This document shows positions 7,339 to 15,734 of a DNA stretch of 64,000 bases, piece after piece. The DNA comes from SpSt-501 sp037481615. GTDB lineage: Bacteria > Desulfobacterota > Desulfobacteria > Desulfobacterales > SpSt-501. The notes beneath the pieces were generated by a model that was not told the DNA's origin, ran no database searches, and saw only the letters and a list, made by a program, of their open reading frames with translations. Position 1 is the first letter of the stretch; each line of letters opens with the position of its first letter. Both the position numbers and the translations under genes were made by a program. The DNA is taken from NCBI GenBank assembly GCA_037481615.1, contig JBBFLI010000015.1. One strand, written 5' to 3'.

Positions 7339-8157
7339 ATGGATCTGTCGATTTGGGGCTACGGGTTCATGCAGAACGCCGTGCTGGCGGGCGCCTTCGG
7401 CGGGGCGGCCTGTGCCGCCGTGGGGGTGCTCGTGGTCACGATGCAGCTCTCCTTCCTCGGGGTGGCGATCGCCCACGCCGCCTTCGCGGGCGCCCTGCTG
7501 GCGACGATCCTCGGGGTCCCGCCCGCCGTCGGCTCGCTCGCCTTCAGCCTGGCTGCGGTCGCGGCCGTCGGCCCGCTCGCCGACCGCGGGGAATTCAGCC
7601 CGGACGCACCGATCGGGATCGTCTTCTCGCTCACGCTGGGTCTCGCCTTCCTCTTCATGGGCCTGCTCCCCGGGCCGCGGACCGAGGGCCTCGACCTGCT
7701 GTGGGGCAGCCTCCTCACCGTGAGCCGCGCGGACGTGGCGCTGCTCGCCGGGGTGGCCTTCGCCGTGGGGCTGCTCGTGTTGCTCTTCTTCAAGGAGATC
7801 CAGGCCGTGATCTTCCACCGCGAACTGGCGCTCGCCGTGGGGATGCCCGCTCAGCCGATCTACTACGGCCTGCTGATCGCCGTCGGGCTGGTGATCACGG
7901 CAAGCCTGCCCAGCATCGGGGGCTTGCTCGTCTTCACGCTCATCCTCAACCCGGCCGCCGCCGCCTACCAATTGACCTACAGCCTGCGGCACATGTTCCT
8001 GATCGCCGTCGCCTTCGGGGTCGCTTCCACCTGGGCGGGCCTGGTCGGCTCCTGGCTTTTCCGACTGCCGAGCGGGGCGACGATCGTGCTCGTCTCCACG
8101 GCGATCTTCATCGCCGCCGCCGCCGGTTCGCCCAAGCGCCGCGGGAAAGCCCGGTGA
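7339..8157 (+). CDS. ABC-3 family metal-type permease (ZnuB-like)
   Basis: 272 residues, very hydrophobic, with seven to eight predicted membrane segments. Characteristic ABC-3 features include MQLSFLGVAIAHAAFAG near the N-terminus, EIQAVIFHRELALAVG in the cytoplasmic coupling region, and the late SIGGLLVFTLILNPAAAAYQLT segment. It forms the membrane channel for the ATPase encoded just upstream. A GTGGAG box sits next to the ATG, rather close. The C-terminus is basic (PKRRGKAR), as expected for a cytoplasmic tail. It is convergent with the methyltransferase gene at 8171. Confidence 0.88.
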   Translation: MDLSIWGYGFMQNAVLAGAFGGAACAAVGVLVVTMQLSFLGVAIAHAAFAGALLATILGVPPAVGSLAFSLAAVAAVGPLADRGEFSPDAPIGIVFSLTLGLAFLFMGLLPGPRTEGLDLLWGSLLTVSRADVALLAGVAFAVGLLVLLFFKEIQAVIFHRELALAVGMPAQPIYYGLLIAVGLVITASLPSIGGLLVFTLILNPAAAAYQLTYSLRHMFLIAVAFGVASTWAGLVGSWLFRLPSGATIVLVSTAIFIAAAAGSPKRRGKAR

Positions 8158-8170
8158 GGGCTCCGGGCCG

Positions 8171-8779
8171 TCAGAACGCTTTGCGGCCGAAGGCGAGGTA
8201 GCGGCCGGGGCGGTCTTCGATGGCAGGGGGCTCGAGGCCCGCGCGGGCGAAGAGGGCTTCCATGACCGGCGCGGGCGGAAGCAGGTCGTCGGCGACGGCG
8301 TCATGGCCGCCGTGGTGACGGGCGAGCTCCTCGCGGGAGAGAAGATGCGCGACGGCGAGCGCCCCGCCCGGCTTGAGCACCCGGCCCATTTCCTCGAGGG
8401 CGAGCCCCGGGTCGTCGAAGTGCGGGAAGGCGGCAAAGCAGATCACGCGGTCGAAGACGGCCCCCCGGAAGGGGAGGCGGTGGCCGTCGGCCTGCAGGAC
8501 GAGGTCCTGCTTCGCGAGAGGCTTCTCCCGGGCTTTTTGCACCATGGGGAGCGAGAGGTCGAAGGCGACGACCCGGCCCGCCGGGCCGACGGCCCGGCGC
8601 AGGTAAGGGATCAGGACCCCGGGGCCCGTGCCCACGTCCAGGACGCAGGCCCCGGGGGCGAGGTCGAAAGCGGGCAGCAGCTCGAGCAGCCGCCCCCGCA
8701 CTTCCTCCGGGTAGCAGGTCGCCTCCCAGTCGGAGGCGCGGGCGTCGAAAAACTCCCGCCGTGCGCGGCCGGCCGCCAT
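8171..8779 (-). CDS. Class I SAM-dependent methyltransferase (UbiE-like)
   Basis: 202 residues. It begins REFFDARASDWEATCYPEEV, a common opening of Methyltransf_11 proteins, with motif I VLDVGTGPGVLIPYL, the post-I acidic residue (VVAFDLSLPMVQKA), and motifs II/III (FDRVICFAAFPHFDDPGLALEEMGRVLKPGGAL). It is the second gene of the receptor operon: the TonB receptor stop is 15 bases upstream. Such methyltransferases beside TonB receptors might modify a metallophore, a corrinoid ligand or an imported organometal, but the sequence does not decide. It is preceded by the transcription controls of leader copy 3. Confidence 0.82.
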   Translation of the reverse strand: MAAGRARREFFDARASDWEATCYPEEVRGRLLELLPAFDLAPGACVLDVGTGPGVLIPYLRRAVGPAGRVVAFDLSLPMVQKAREKPLAKQDLVLQADGHRLPFRGAVFDRVICFAAFPHFDDPGLALEEMGRVLKPGGALAVAHLLSREELARHHGGHDAVADDLLPPAPVMEALFARAGLEPPAIEDRPGRYLAFGRKAF

Positions 8780-8794
8780 CGCGTTCCTTCCGAG

Positions 8795-10747
8795 TCAGAA
8801 ACGGAGCCGGACTCCCAGCATCCCGTTGATCCCCGGCATGGGGTAGCCGGGCCGGTACTCGTAGTTCGTGTCGGTCAGGTTTTCCCCCGCGAGGAAGATC
8901 TCCCCGCTCGTTTTCCAGGCCGGGAGATCGAAAAGATAGGCGATCTTGCCGTTCAGCACAAAGAATTCGTCCGCCTCCTGGGTGTTCGCGGCGTTCAGCC
9001 GCCTCGCCTGGGAGAGGACGTAGAAATCGCTCAGGTACTGGCAGTCCAAGCTCAGCCGGAAGCGCTCGAGGAAACGGAAGTTCAGCCCGAAGCTCGCCGT
9101 GAAAGCCGGGGCGTAGGGCAGGTCCGAGGGGTCGGTCTCGAGGAAGGTCATCCCGCCGAAGAGGGCGAGTTCCGGCAGCGGAAACACGGTGAGCGTCGTC
9201 TCGACCCCCTTGACCTGGTACTTCTCGACATTGCCGTACCTCGGGGGCGGCGGGGGGGGCGGCACGACGACGTAGCGGTCGTTTCCGTCGTCATAGAAAA
9301 AGGTCAGGTCGGCTACGGCGAGCCTGCCGAAGCGGTGCCGGATGCCGATCTCGTAGTGATCCACGGTCTCGGCGTCGAGGTCTTTCCAGGTGTCCCGCAG
9401 GGCGGGGAGGACCTTCTGCGAGAAGACGATCACGTCCAGGCCCGGGTAGATGACCCCGCGGGCGTAGCCCGCGTGCAGCTCGGTGTCGCGGTAGCCCAGG
9501 ACCAGGCCGGCGTGCGGGGCCCACTCGGCGTCGAACTCGGTGTTGCGGTAGTAGCGGACGCCGGCCGAGGGGATGGCGAAGAAGCCCTCGCGTGCGCCGA
9601 TGAGCTGGCTGGCCGCAAGGTAAGGCGAGAAGATCACGAAATCCTCGCCGTTCCAGTCGTCGCGCGCTCCGGTCGAGATCTTCTTCTTGTAGTCGCCCTC
9701 GGTGCGGTCCCAGTCCAGGCCGGCCACGACCTCGCCGCCCGCCCAGGGGCGGAGGACTTCCCGGGCCTTGAGGCCGTAATAGAGAAAGTCGTTGTAGAGA
9801 TCCTCGACCGTCGCTCCCACGGGCTGGTCGAGCCAGTCGCCCCCGCCGCCGTTCCGGTAGAGCTTGAGAAAGCCTTCCGCCTTCTCATAGCGGTGGCTCG
9901 CCGTGAGCGTGGTGAGGAGCGCACGCGTCTCGTAAGTCCCCAGGCGGGCCGAAGCCGGGGTCCCCTGGGGGCCGGGGTCTTTCGACTCGTTGTCGTTCCA
10001 GAGGGCGAAGAACGAAAGGTCCCAGTGGGGGTTGAGCCGGTAGCCGAGGCGGCCGAAGAAATCCCGGGTCTCCCCGTCGGCGTCGTTGCGGTGGCCCTCC
10101 GAGGTGCGGTACCCCCCGCCGACGAGGTAGTCCCAGGCCCCGAGCTTTCCGCCGTGATCGCCGCTTGCCACGAAGGTGTCGTAGCTTCCGCCCGCGGCCT
10201 GGAGGCGGCTCTGGAACCCCTCGGTCTCGATCCGCTTGGGGACGAGGTTCACGACGGCGAAGGCGTTTCCGAAGACGTGGGGCTGCGGGCTCTTGTAGAC
10301 TTCGATCGTATGGGCGGAGTCGATCGACAGCAGATCGAGGAGCGGGTGGTTCCAGACGCTCATGAACATGGGGACCCCGTCGACCAGGGTCTTGATCTCC
10401 GCGCCGGGGCGGCTCGAGCCCTGGCCGCGGATGAAGATCGCGCCGCCCTCGGCCCCGCCGAAGGATCCGATCGGGTTGTAGCGCGAGATGTTCACCCCGG
10501 GGGTACGGCGCAGCGCCGCGGCGACGTCCTGGGCGTTCAGGTCGCGGATCTGCTCCTCGGTCACCTCGGTTTTCTGGGAGGCGTAGCGGTCGAGGCGGTT
10601 TCCCTGGATCACGGGCGAGGCCACGACCTTCATCTCCTCCAGGCCGTAGGTCGGCTGCTGGGGAAACGCCGGGGGCGGCGGGGCGATTCCGCAGGCGAAG
10701 AGCGCAAGGATCAGCAACGGGGGGGGGAGCTGTCGGGTGGACCGCAT
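8795..10747 (-). CDS. TonB-dependent outer-membrane receptor
   Basis: 650 residues from the start at 10747, chosen for its AAGGAGG box 5 bases upstream. The signal peptide is about 1-30. The plug domain runs from about 40 to 155 (TPGVNISRYNPIGSFGGAEG, IFIRGQGSSRPGAEIKTLVDG, NAFAVVNLVPKR). A 22-strand-type barrel follows, ending in the expected aromatic terminus (LGVRLRF). Barrel strand phrases such as GLNFRFLERFRLSLDCQYLSDFY and the late AGENLTDTNYEYRPGYPMPG are typical. The ligand is not evident; length and motifs fit the vitamin/metal-complex receptors better than siderophore receptors. It uses TonB (fragment at 1-163). Leader copy 3 and a strong terminator precede it, so it is probably induced by relief of attenuation. 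Confidence 0.9.
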   Translation of the reverse strand: MRSTRQLPPPLLILALFACGIAPPPPAFPQQPTYGLEEMKVVASPVIQGNRLDRYASQKTEVTEEQIRDLNAQDVAAALRRTPGVNISRYNPIGSFGGAEGGAIFIRGQGSSRPGAEIKTLVDGVPMFMSVWNHPLLDLLSIDSAHTIEVYKSPQPHVFGNAFAVVNLVPKRIETEGFQSRLQAAGGSYDTFVASGDHGGKLGAWDYLVGGGYRTSEGHRNDADGETRDFFGRLGYRLNPHWDLSFFALWNDNESKDPGPQGTPASARLGTYETRALLTTLTASHRYEKAEGFLKLYRNGGGGDWLDQPVGATVEDLYNDFLYYGLKAREVLRPWAGGEVVAGLDWDRTEGDYKKKISTGARDDWNGEDFVIFSPYLAASQLIGAREGFFAIPSAGVRYYRNTEFDAEWAPHAGLVLGYRDTELHAGYARGVIYPGLDVIVFSQKVLPALRDTWKDLDAETVDHYEIGIRHRFGRLAVADLTFFYDDGNDRYVVVPPPPPPPRYGNVEKYQVKGVETTLTVFPLPELALFGGMTFLETDPSDLPYAPAFTASFGLNFRFLERFRLSLDCQYLSDFYVLSQARRLNAANTQEADEFFVLNGKIAYLFDLPAWKTSGEIFLAGENLTDTNYEYRPGYPMPGINGMLGVRLRF

Positions 10748-10840
10748 ACCGGCCTCCTTCGGGAAAGGGATTCGCCGCAAGATCGGCGGTGGAAATCCGT
10801 TTCCGGGTTGCAGGCCTTCGCGGCCGGGTTGTGGGCGCGG

Positions 10841-10899
10841 AAACAAAACGCCTGGAAGAGGGGCTGGGCCGGATTCATCCGGCACGGGGTCTTCCAGGC
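10841..10899 (-). terminator. Terminator/attenuator before the TonB receptor
   Basis: Minus strand: a 10-bp perfect stem (GCCTGGAAGA / TCTTCCAGGC) encloses an inner hairpin CCGGA-TGAA-TCCGG and is followed by GTTTTGTTT. It lies between the promoter at 10962-10991 and the receptor start at 10747. The phosphopantetheinyl transferase stop at 10988 is too far upstream to make this only that gene's terminator, although it could serve both. Confidence 0.7.
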
Positions 10900-10935
10900 C
10901 TCGCAATCCTTTCCGCTGCAGGGGCGGACGGGCGC

Positions 10936-10991
10936 GCCGCCTTCGGGCGGCCGTTGGCGTTCCCTTAGCCCCAAGCGGTCTTTCGTGTCAA
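10936..10991 (-). promoter_or_regulatory. Leader copy 3: promoter plus CGAA-capped hairpin
   Basis: Minus strand: TTGACA (10991-10986), 18-base spacer, TAAGGG (10967-10962), then GCCGCC (10951-10946) / GGCGGC (10941-10936) around a CGAA loop at 10945-10942. The loop starts exactly 46 nt after the first -35 base, as in leader copies 1 and 2. An outer ACGG / CCGT pairing is possible. The -35 box overlaps the stop of the upstream gene. Confidence 0.6.
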
Positions 10992-11584
10992 GGGGCGGGT
11001 GGGGCTTCGTTTTCCTCCTCGACCCTCCAGTCGGGGGAGGCGTCCTCCACGGTGACCGCGGCGACGGTCCGACCGAAGAGGATCTGCTCGACCTTCCAGC
11101 GTCGGCCGGCGTGCTCGATCGCGATGCGCCGCGGGCCTTCGACGCCGACGACGCGGCAATCGGCGAGCCCGGCGATCCCGCGGCCGCTCGCCTTGAGCAC
11201 GGCCTCCTTGGCCGTCCAGAAGCGAGCGAAGGCGACCCGCGGCTCATCCACCGCCAGCCGCCACTCTTCCGGGCGCGCGATCTTCGCGAAGAGCGCGGCG
11301 GGGTGCTCGGCCACCCCCTCGAGGTCGATGCCCACGGGATGCGGGGCGACGACACCGGCCACCCAGTCCGTCTTGTGGGCGAGCGACCAGTGGAGGCCGT
11401 TCGCGGGCCGGGGAACCCCCCGCGGGTCTTTCACGAGTTCCCCGAGAAGGACCCCCGCCCGCTCGGCCGAGCGGTGCACGGCCTTGCGGGCACGGGAGCT
11501 CAGGTAGGTCGCCCGTTCCCGCGGCGGCAGGCGCCGCGCCGCCTCGGGAACGGCGAGCAGCACGGGGTAGAGGCGTCCGGCCAT
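10988..11584 (-). CDS. 4'-phosphopantetheinyl transferase, Sfp/AcpT type
   Basis: 198 residues with the three family signatures in order: P1/P2-like LHWSLAHKTDWVAG, the Mg-binding VGIDLE, and FWTAKEAVLKASGRG with the catalytic Glu-Lys. It transfers phosphopantetheine from CoA to a Ser of a carrier protein. The Sfp type is about 220-240 residues, so this is a compact member. It starts 12 bases downstream of the acyl-CoA synthetase stop on the same strand, suggesting co-transcription. No carrier protein, polyketide or peptide synthase is present in the window, so its target may be the fatty-acid ACP or a carrier elsewhere. Confidence 0.88.
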   Translation of the reverse strand: MAGRLYPVLLAVPEAARRLPPRERATYLSSRARKAVHRSAERAGVLLGELVKDPRGVPRPANGLHWSLAHKTDWVAGVVAPHPVGIDLEGVAEHPAALFAKIARPEEWRLAVDEPRVAFARFWTAKEAVLKASGRGIAGLADCRVVGVEGPRRIAIEHAGRRWKVEQILFGRTVAAVTVEDASPDWRVEEENEAPPAP

Positions 11585-11596
11585 GGGCGGTTGCGA

Positions 11597-13789
11597 TCAG
11601 CCGTGTTGCTCCGCCGCCCCGTTCTGCGGCTTGAGAATCATGCGGCAGTCGGCCGCCGTCGCCCCCTGCCCCTCGGGGTGGACGAGCAGGGGGTTGATGT
11701 CGAGTTCGGCGATCTCGGGGTGATGGAGCGAGAGATGCGAAAGCGAGACGAGGAGCTTTTCGACCGTCTCGATGTCGCCCCGCGGGCGGCCGCGGAAGCC
11801 CTCGAGGAGCTTGTAGCCCTTGATCTGCCGCACCATCCGCCGCGCCTCGTTGCGTCCGATCGGGGCGAGGCGGAAGGTCACGTCCTGGAAGACTTCGACG
11901 AAGATCCCGCCCAGCCCGAACATGAGCAGCGGCCCGAACACCGGGTAGCGGCTCAGGCCGAGGATCACCTCGGTGCCGGCGGAGGCCATCTTCTGGACGA
12001 GCACGCCCTCGATCACGGCGTCCCCGCGGTAGGCCCGACCGCGGGCGACGATCGTCTCGTAGGCCTGCCGCGCCTCCTCCGCCGTCTGCACGCCGACGAT
12101 CACGCCGCCCGCGTCGGACTTGTGCAGGATCTGCTCGGAGACGATTTTCATCACCACGGGGAATCCGATCTCGGAGGCGATCGCCGCGGCCTCCTCCGCG
12201 CTGCGGGAGAGCCTCGTCGGCAGCACCGGGAAGCCGTAGGCCTCGAGAATGCCCAGGCCGTCCAGCTCGCCCAGGCGCGTTTTCCCGCGGGCGAGGCAGT
12301 CGGCGATGATCTTCGCGGCGCGCTCGCGGTCGAAGGAGAGCTTGTACTCGGCGAGGAACTGGCGGTTCAGCCAGCGCGAGTAGCGGTAGAGCGCGCCGAA
12401 CGCCTTGGCCGCGTTTTCCGGGAACTTGTAGACGGGGATGCCCCGGTCCTGGAGGTACTTGACGCCGGCCGAGACGTCGATCACGCCCATGAAACAGCAC
12501 AGGATCGGCTTGAAGGAGCGCCGGGCGATGCGCGCGATCGCCTCCGCGGTGCCGAGGACGTTGGTCATGGACTGGGGCGTGAGGATGACGAGGGCGCCGT
12601 CCACGTTCTCGTCGCGGATGACCGCGCCGAGCGCGTTCTCGTAACGGTCGATCGTGGCGTCGCCGATCACGTCCACGGGGTTCTTGAGATTCGCCGTGCT
12701 GGGCAGATGGCTCGCCAGGGTTTCGACGGTTTCCTCCTTGAACTGCGCCAGCTCGAGGCCGGAGAACATCGTCATGTCCGTGGCCACGATGCCGGGGCCG
12801 CCGGCGTTGGTCACGATCGCGACGCGGTTCCCCGTCGGCACCTTGCGGCGCAGCTTGCCGAGCTCGCTTTCGTTCTTGTAGGCGAAGGCGGTCGCGAAAT
12901 CGAAGAGCTCGTCGATCGACTCGACGCGGATGATCCCCGACTGCTGGAAGATCGCGTTGTAGACGCCCTCGGTCCCGGAGAGCGAGCCCGTGTGCGAGGC
13001 GGCCGCGCGCGCCCCGGCCGCGGTGCGGCCGGACTTGATCGCCAGCACGGGCTTGGGCCGGAAGTCGCCGCTCGTGATCTCGCGCACGGCCCGGATGAAC
13101 TCCGGGCCGCGGCGCAGCTCCTCGAGGTAGAGGAGGATCACCTCGGTGTCGGGGTCCTGGTGGAGGTAGAGCAGCAGGTCGAGCTCGTCCACGTCGGCCT
13201 TGTTCCCGGTCGAGATGAACTTGGAGAAGCCGAAGTTGCGGTCGGCGGCGAAGTCGAGCACCGCCGTGCAGAGCGCCCCGCTCTGGGAGATGAAGGAGAT
13301 GTTCCCGGGCTTGGGCATGCGCGCCGAAAAGCTCGCGTTCAGGCGCACGCCGGGGGTGGGATTGATGACCCCGAGGCAGTTCGGCCCGATCACGCGTACG
13401 CCGGCCTCCCGGCAGACGGAGACGATCCGGTCTTCGATCGCGCGGCCCTCGGGGCCGACCTCGCGGAATCCGGCCGAGACGATCACGATGCCCTTCACGC
13501 CGCGGGCGACCGCGTCCTGCACCGCCTGGAGCGCGGGCTGAGGCGGCAGGATGACGATCGCCAGGTCCACCGGGTCGGGGACCTCCTGGATGCGCGGATA
13601 GGCGCGCACGCTCAGCACGGCCCGGGCGCCGGGGTTGACCGGGTAGAGGACTCCGGTGAACCCGCCTTTCAGGATGTTCGCGAAGATGTCGTGGCCCACC
13701 TTGCCGGGGGTGGTGGAGGCGCCGATCACCGCCACCGACTTCGGTGAGAGAATCGCGTTCAGCGCTTCGATGTCCGCTCGGGTTTCCAT
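11597..13789 (-). CDS. ADP-forming acetyl/acyl-CoA synthetase, fused alpha-beta
   Basis: 730 residues. The N-terminal half is the alpha (CoA-binding/ligase) part: SPKSVAVIGASTTPGKVG, IGPNCLGVINP, and the phosphohistidine motif SHTGSLSG at about 270. The C-terminal half is the beta (ATP-grasp) part: EIGFPVVMKIVSEQILHKSDAGGV and ELDINPLLVHPEG. It makes ATP from acyl-CoA hydrolysis (acyl-CoA + ADP + Pi to acid + ATP + CoA) or runs in reverse; in anaerobes it conserves energy in amino-acid or aromatic-acid breakdown. The substrate cannot be read from sequence. A homologue could instead be a protein acetyltransferase (Pat), but no GNAT domain is present. The start at 13789 is followed immediately by family sequence. 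Confidence 0.9.
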   Translation of the reverse strand: METRADIEALNAILSPKSVAVIGASTTPGKVGHDIFANILKGGFTGVLYPVNPGARAVLSVRAYPRIQEVPDPVDLAIVILPPQPALQAVQDAVARGVKGIVIVSAGFREVGPEGRAIEDRIVSVCREAGVRVIGPNCLGVINPTPGVRLNASFSARMPKPGNISFISQSGALCTAVLDFAADRNFGFSKFISTGNKADVDELDLLLYLHQDPDTEVILLYLEELRRGPEFIRAVREITSGDFRPKPVLAIKSGRTAAGARAAASHTGSLSGTEGVYNAIFQQSGIIRVESIDELFDFATAFAYKNESELGKLRRKVPTGNRVAIVTNAGGPGIVATDMTMFSGLELAQFKEETVETLASHLPSTANLKNPVDVIGDATIDRYENALGAVIRDENVDGALVILTPQSMTNVLGTAEAIARIARRSFKPILCCFMGVIDVSAGVKYLQDRGIPVYKFPENAAKAFGALYRYSRWLNRQFLAEYKLSFDRERAAKIIADCLARGKTRLGELDGLGILEAYGFPVLPTRLSRSAEEAAAIASEIGFPVVMKIVSEQILHKSDAGGVIVGVQTAEEARQAYETIVARGRAYRGDAVIEGVLVQKMASAGTEVILGLSRYPVFGPLLMFGLGGIFVEVFQDVTFRLAPIGRNEARRMVRQIKGYKLLEGFRGRPRGDIETVEKLLVSLSHLSLHHPEIAELDINPLLVHPEGQGATAADCRMILKPQNGAAEQHG

Positions 13790-13805
13790 AGGCCTCCTTC
13801 GGGTT

Positions 13806-14720
13806 TCACTTCCGCTGGGGTTCAGGGCTCTTGCGCCCCGGGTTCGGCTCGGCTTCTTTTTTGAGGTGCAGGGCCTCGCGGTACAGGGCGTTTCGCGGCA
13901 GGCCGTGCCGGGCGGCGATCTCGCGGATCAGCCCGCGGGGCTCCCGGCCTGCGGCGGTCCCTTGCCGGATCTCCTCCCGCGCCTGCTCCCAGGCCCCCGG
14001 CGGCGTCCCCTCCGCGGCGGGGCCGATCAGCAGCGTGCACTCGCCCCGGATCTCCCCGCGGCGCTCGAGCTCGGCGGTGAGCTCGCTCAGGGGCCCGCGC
14101 AGGAACTCCTCGTGGACCTTGGTCAGCTCGCGGGCGAGCACCGCGGGACGGTCGCCGAGCACGGCGAGCAGTTCGGCCGTCCGTTCGGCGAGACGGTGCG
14201 GGGATTCGTATAGTATGATGGTTCGCCTCTCCGCGGCAAGGGCGACGAGCCGTTTGCGGCGGGGGCCTTCCCGTTTCGGCAGAAAGCCCTCGAAGACGAA
14301 GGCGTCGGTGGGGAGCCCCGAGGCCGAGAGGGCGGCGATCGCGGCCGAGGCGCCGGGGACGGGGACGACGCGCACGCCGGCTCGCGCTGCGGCCGAGACC
14401 AGCCGGTAGCCGGGATCGGAGATCCCCGGCGTGCCTGCGTTCGTGACGAGGGCGATGTCCTCGCCGGCGAGCAGCCGCGACAGCAGTTGCGGCGTCCGCT
14501 CGGCCTCGTTGTGCTCGTGGTAGGAGACGAGCCGGGCGTGGATGCCGAAGTGGCGCAGAAGCTCGCCGCTCTTGCGCGTGTCCTCCGCGGCGACGAGATG
14601 AACCGCCTGGAGCACGGAGAGCGCCCGCAAGGTGATGTCCTCGCGGTGGCCGATCGGGGTCGCGACCACGTAGAGCACGCCCGAGGGCGGGCGGCTATCC
14701 GGCGCAGAGGTCGAAGGCAT
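13806..14720 (-). CDS. rsmI: 16S rRNA (cytidine-1402-2'-O)-methyltransferase
   Basis: 304 residues. The tetrapyrrole-methylase fold of RsmI is clear: GVLYVVATPIGHREDITLRAL, AAEDTRKSGELLRHFGI, SYHEHNE, LVTNAGTPGISDPGYRLV and the SAM-site VPVPGASAAIAALSASGLPTDAFVFEGFLP. It 2'-O-methylates C1402 of 16S rRNA in the decoding centre. The C-terminal tail of about 60 residues carries a helix-turn-helix-like segment (GLIREIAARHGLPRNALYREAL), as in other RsmI proteins. Its start overlaps yraN by 26 bases, so it is the last translation-linked gene of the ffh-to-rsmI operon. Confidence 0.95.
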   Translation of the reverse strand: MPSTSAPDSRPPSGVLYVVATPIGHREDITLRALSVLQAVHLVAAEDTRKSGELLRHFGIHARLVSYHEHNEAERTPQLLSRLLAGEDIALVTNAGTPGISDPGYRLVSAAARAGVRVVPVPGASAAIAALSASGLPTDAFVFEGFLPKREGPRRKRLVALAAERRTIILYESPHRLAERTAELLAVLGDRPAVLARELTKVHEEFLRGPLSELTAELERRGEIRGECTLLIGPAAEGTPPGAWEQAREEIRQGTAAGREPRGLIREIAARHGLPRNALYREALHLKKEAEPNPGRKSPEPQRK

Positions 14721-15063
14721 TGCGGACGATCTCGATCTCCGGGCCGTCCCCGCCCCAGGTGACCGCGACCACGTCGAAGCGTGCGGGGCGGTCGAGGCGG
14801 CCGTGCGCTTTCAGGTAGGCGAGGGCCAAAAGCGATAGGCGGCGCTGCTTGCGCGGCGTGACGGCTTCCTTCGGGGAACCCGCGCGGCCGCGGCGCGTTT
14901 TCACCTCGACGAAGACCAGGGTGTCGCCGTCCCGGGCGATCAGGTCGATTTCGCCCAGGGGACTGCGGTGGTTGGCCTCGAGGATGCGGTAGCCTTCCTG
15001 TTCGAGGCGCCGCGCGGCCGCCGCCTCGCCGCGTCTAGCGAGTCCCGGGCGCGGGTCCGCCAT
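14695..15063 (-). CDS. yraN: YraN/UPF0102 endonuclease-like protein
   Basis: 122 residues, the usual length. It opens GLARRGEAAAARRLEQEGYRILEANHRSPLGEIDLIARDGDTLVFVEVKTRR, the PD-(D/E)xK-like core of UPF0102, with the Glu-x-Lys in VFVEVKTRR. Nuclease activity is assumed for the family rather than shown. It overlaps rnhB by 29 bases upstream and rsmI downstream, a tight translational arrangement typical of this operon in many proteobacteria. Confidence 0.93.
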   Translation of the reverse strand: MADPRPGLARRGEAAAARRLEQEGYRILEANHRSPLGEIDLIARDGDTLVFVEVKTRRGRAGSPKEAVTPRKQRRLSLLALAYLKAHGRLDRPARFDVVAVTWGGDGPEIEIVRNAFDLCAG

Positions 15064-15691
15064 GGCCGGCCTCCTCGAGCCTTGCGAGCGCCTCGCGCAC
15101 GCCGCGGAAGGATCGTCGGTGGATGGGGGAGCAGCCGTGCCGGCGGATCGCCGCGCGGTGCTCCGCCGTCGGGTAACCCTTGTGCCGGGCGAAGCCCCAG
15201 CCGGGGAACAGGGTGTCGCAGACCGCCATCAGGCGGTCGCGGGTCACCTTGGCGATGATCGAGGCGGCGGCGATCGAGAGGCTGAGGCCGTCTCCGCCGG
15301 GGATCGGGCGCTGGGGGATCGAAAGGGGCAGCGGAAAGGGGCCGTCGACCAGCAGGCGGTCGGGAGGGGGGTCGAGGTTTTCCACGGCCATCGCCATGGC
15401 CGCGAGCGCGGCCCGGAGGATGTTCACGCGGTCGATCTCGCGGGCATCGACGATCCCGATGCCGACCGACTCGGCCGCCTCGTAGATCCGGCCGTAGAGG
15501 GCCTCGCGCCGGCCGGGGGTCAGGCGCTTGGAATCGTCGATCCCGGGGTGCGCAAAAGCGGGCGGCAGGATCACGGCCGCGGCGACCACCGGCCCGGCGA
15601 GCGGCCCGCGGCCCGCCTCGTCGACACCCGCGACACGGCGGAAGCCCGCCGCGCGCGCCTCGTCCTCGAAGGCCCGGAGGTCGGTCGGCAT
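15035..15691 (-). CDS. rnhB: Ribonuclease HII
   Basis: 218 residues. The catalytic motif VAGVDEAGRGPLAGPVVAAAV lies at about 20-40, with the further acidic residues in GIDDSKRLTPGRR and RLLVDG, and the substrate-binding IAAASIIAKVTRDRLM and GYPTAEH motifs. It removes RNA from RNA-DNA hybrids, including single ribonucleotides in DNA. It is co-transcribed with rplS upstream (43-base gap) and overlaps yraN. Confidence 0.96.
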   Translation of the reverse strand: MPTDLRAFEDEARAAGFRRVAGVDEAGRGPLAGPVVAAAVILPPAFAHPGIDDSKRLTPGRREALYGRIYEAAESVGIGIVDAREIDRVNILRAALAAMAMAVENLDPPPDRLLVDGPFPLPLSIPQRPIPGGDGLSLSIAAASIIAKVTRDRLMAVCDTLFPGWGFARHKGYPTAEHRAAIRRHGCSPIHRRSFRGVREALARLEEAGHGGPAPGTR

Positions 15692-15734
15692 GCGAAGGAT
15701 CCGCGGCGGGTGGAGCGCCGGTTTTCCGCCCGCC

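Noticed and set aside
10936..10991. Cobalamin riboswitch suggested by AAGGGAA and the TonB receptor downstream
   Set aside because: The conserved GCCACTG box and the rest of the B12-box architecture are missing, and the same hairpin layout recurs in two other leaders without them.
8303..13747. A 1814-codon open frame on the plus strand
   Set aside because: It runs antisense through the methyltransferase, TonB receptor, phosphopantetheinyl transferase and acyl-CoA synthetase genes. Its translation is low-complexity (His/Asp/Arg/Val-rich) without domains, an effect of high GC.
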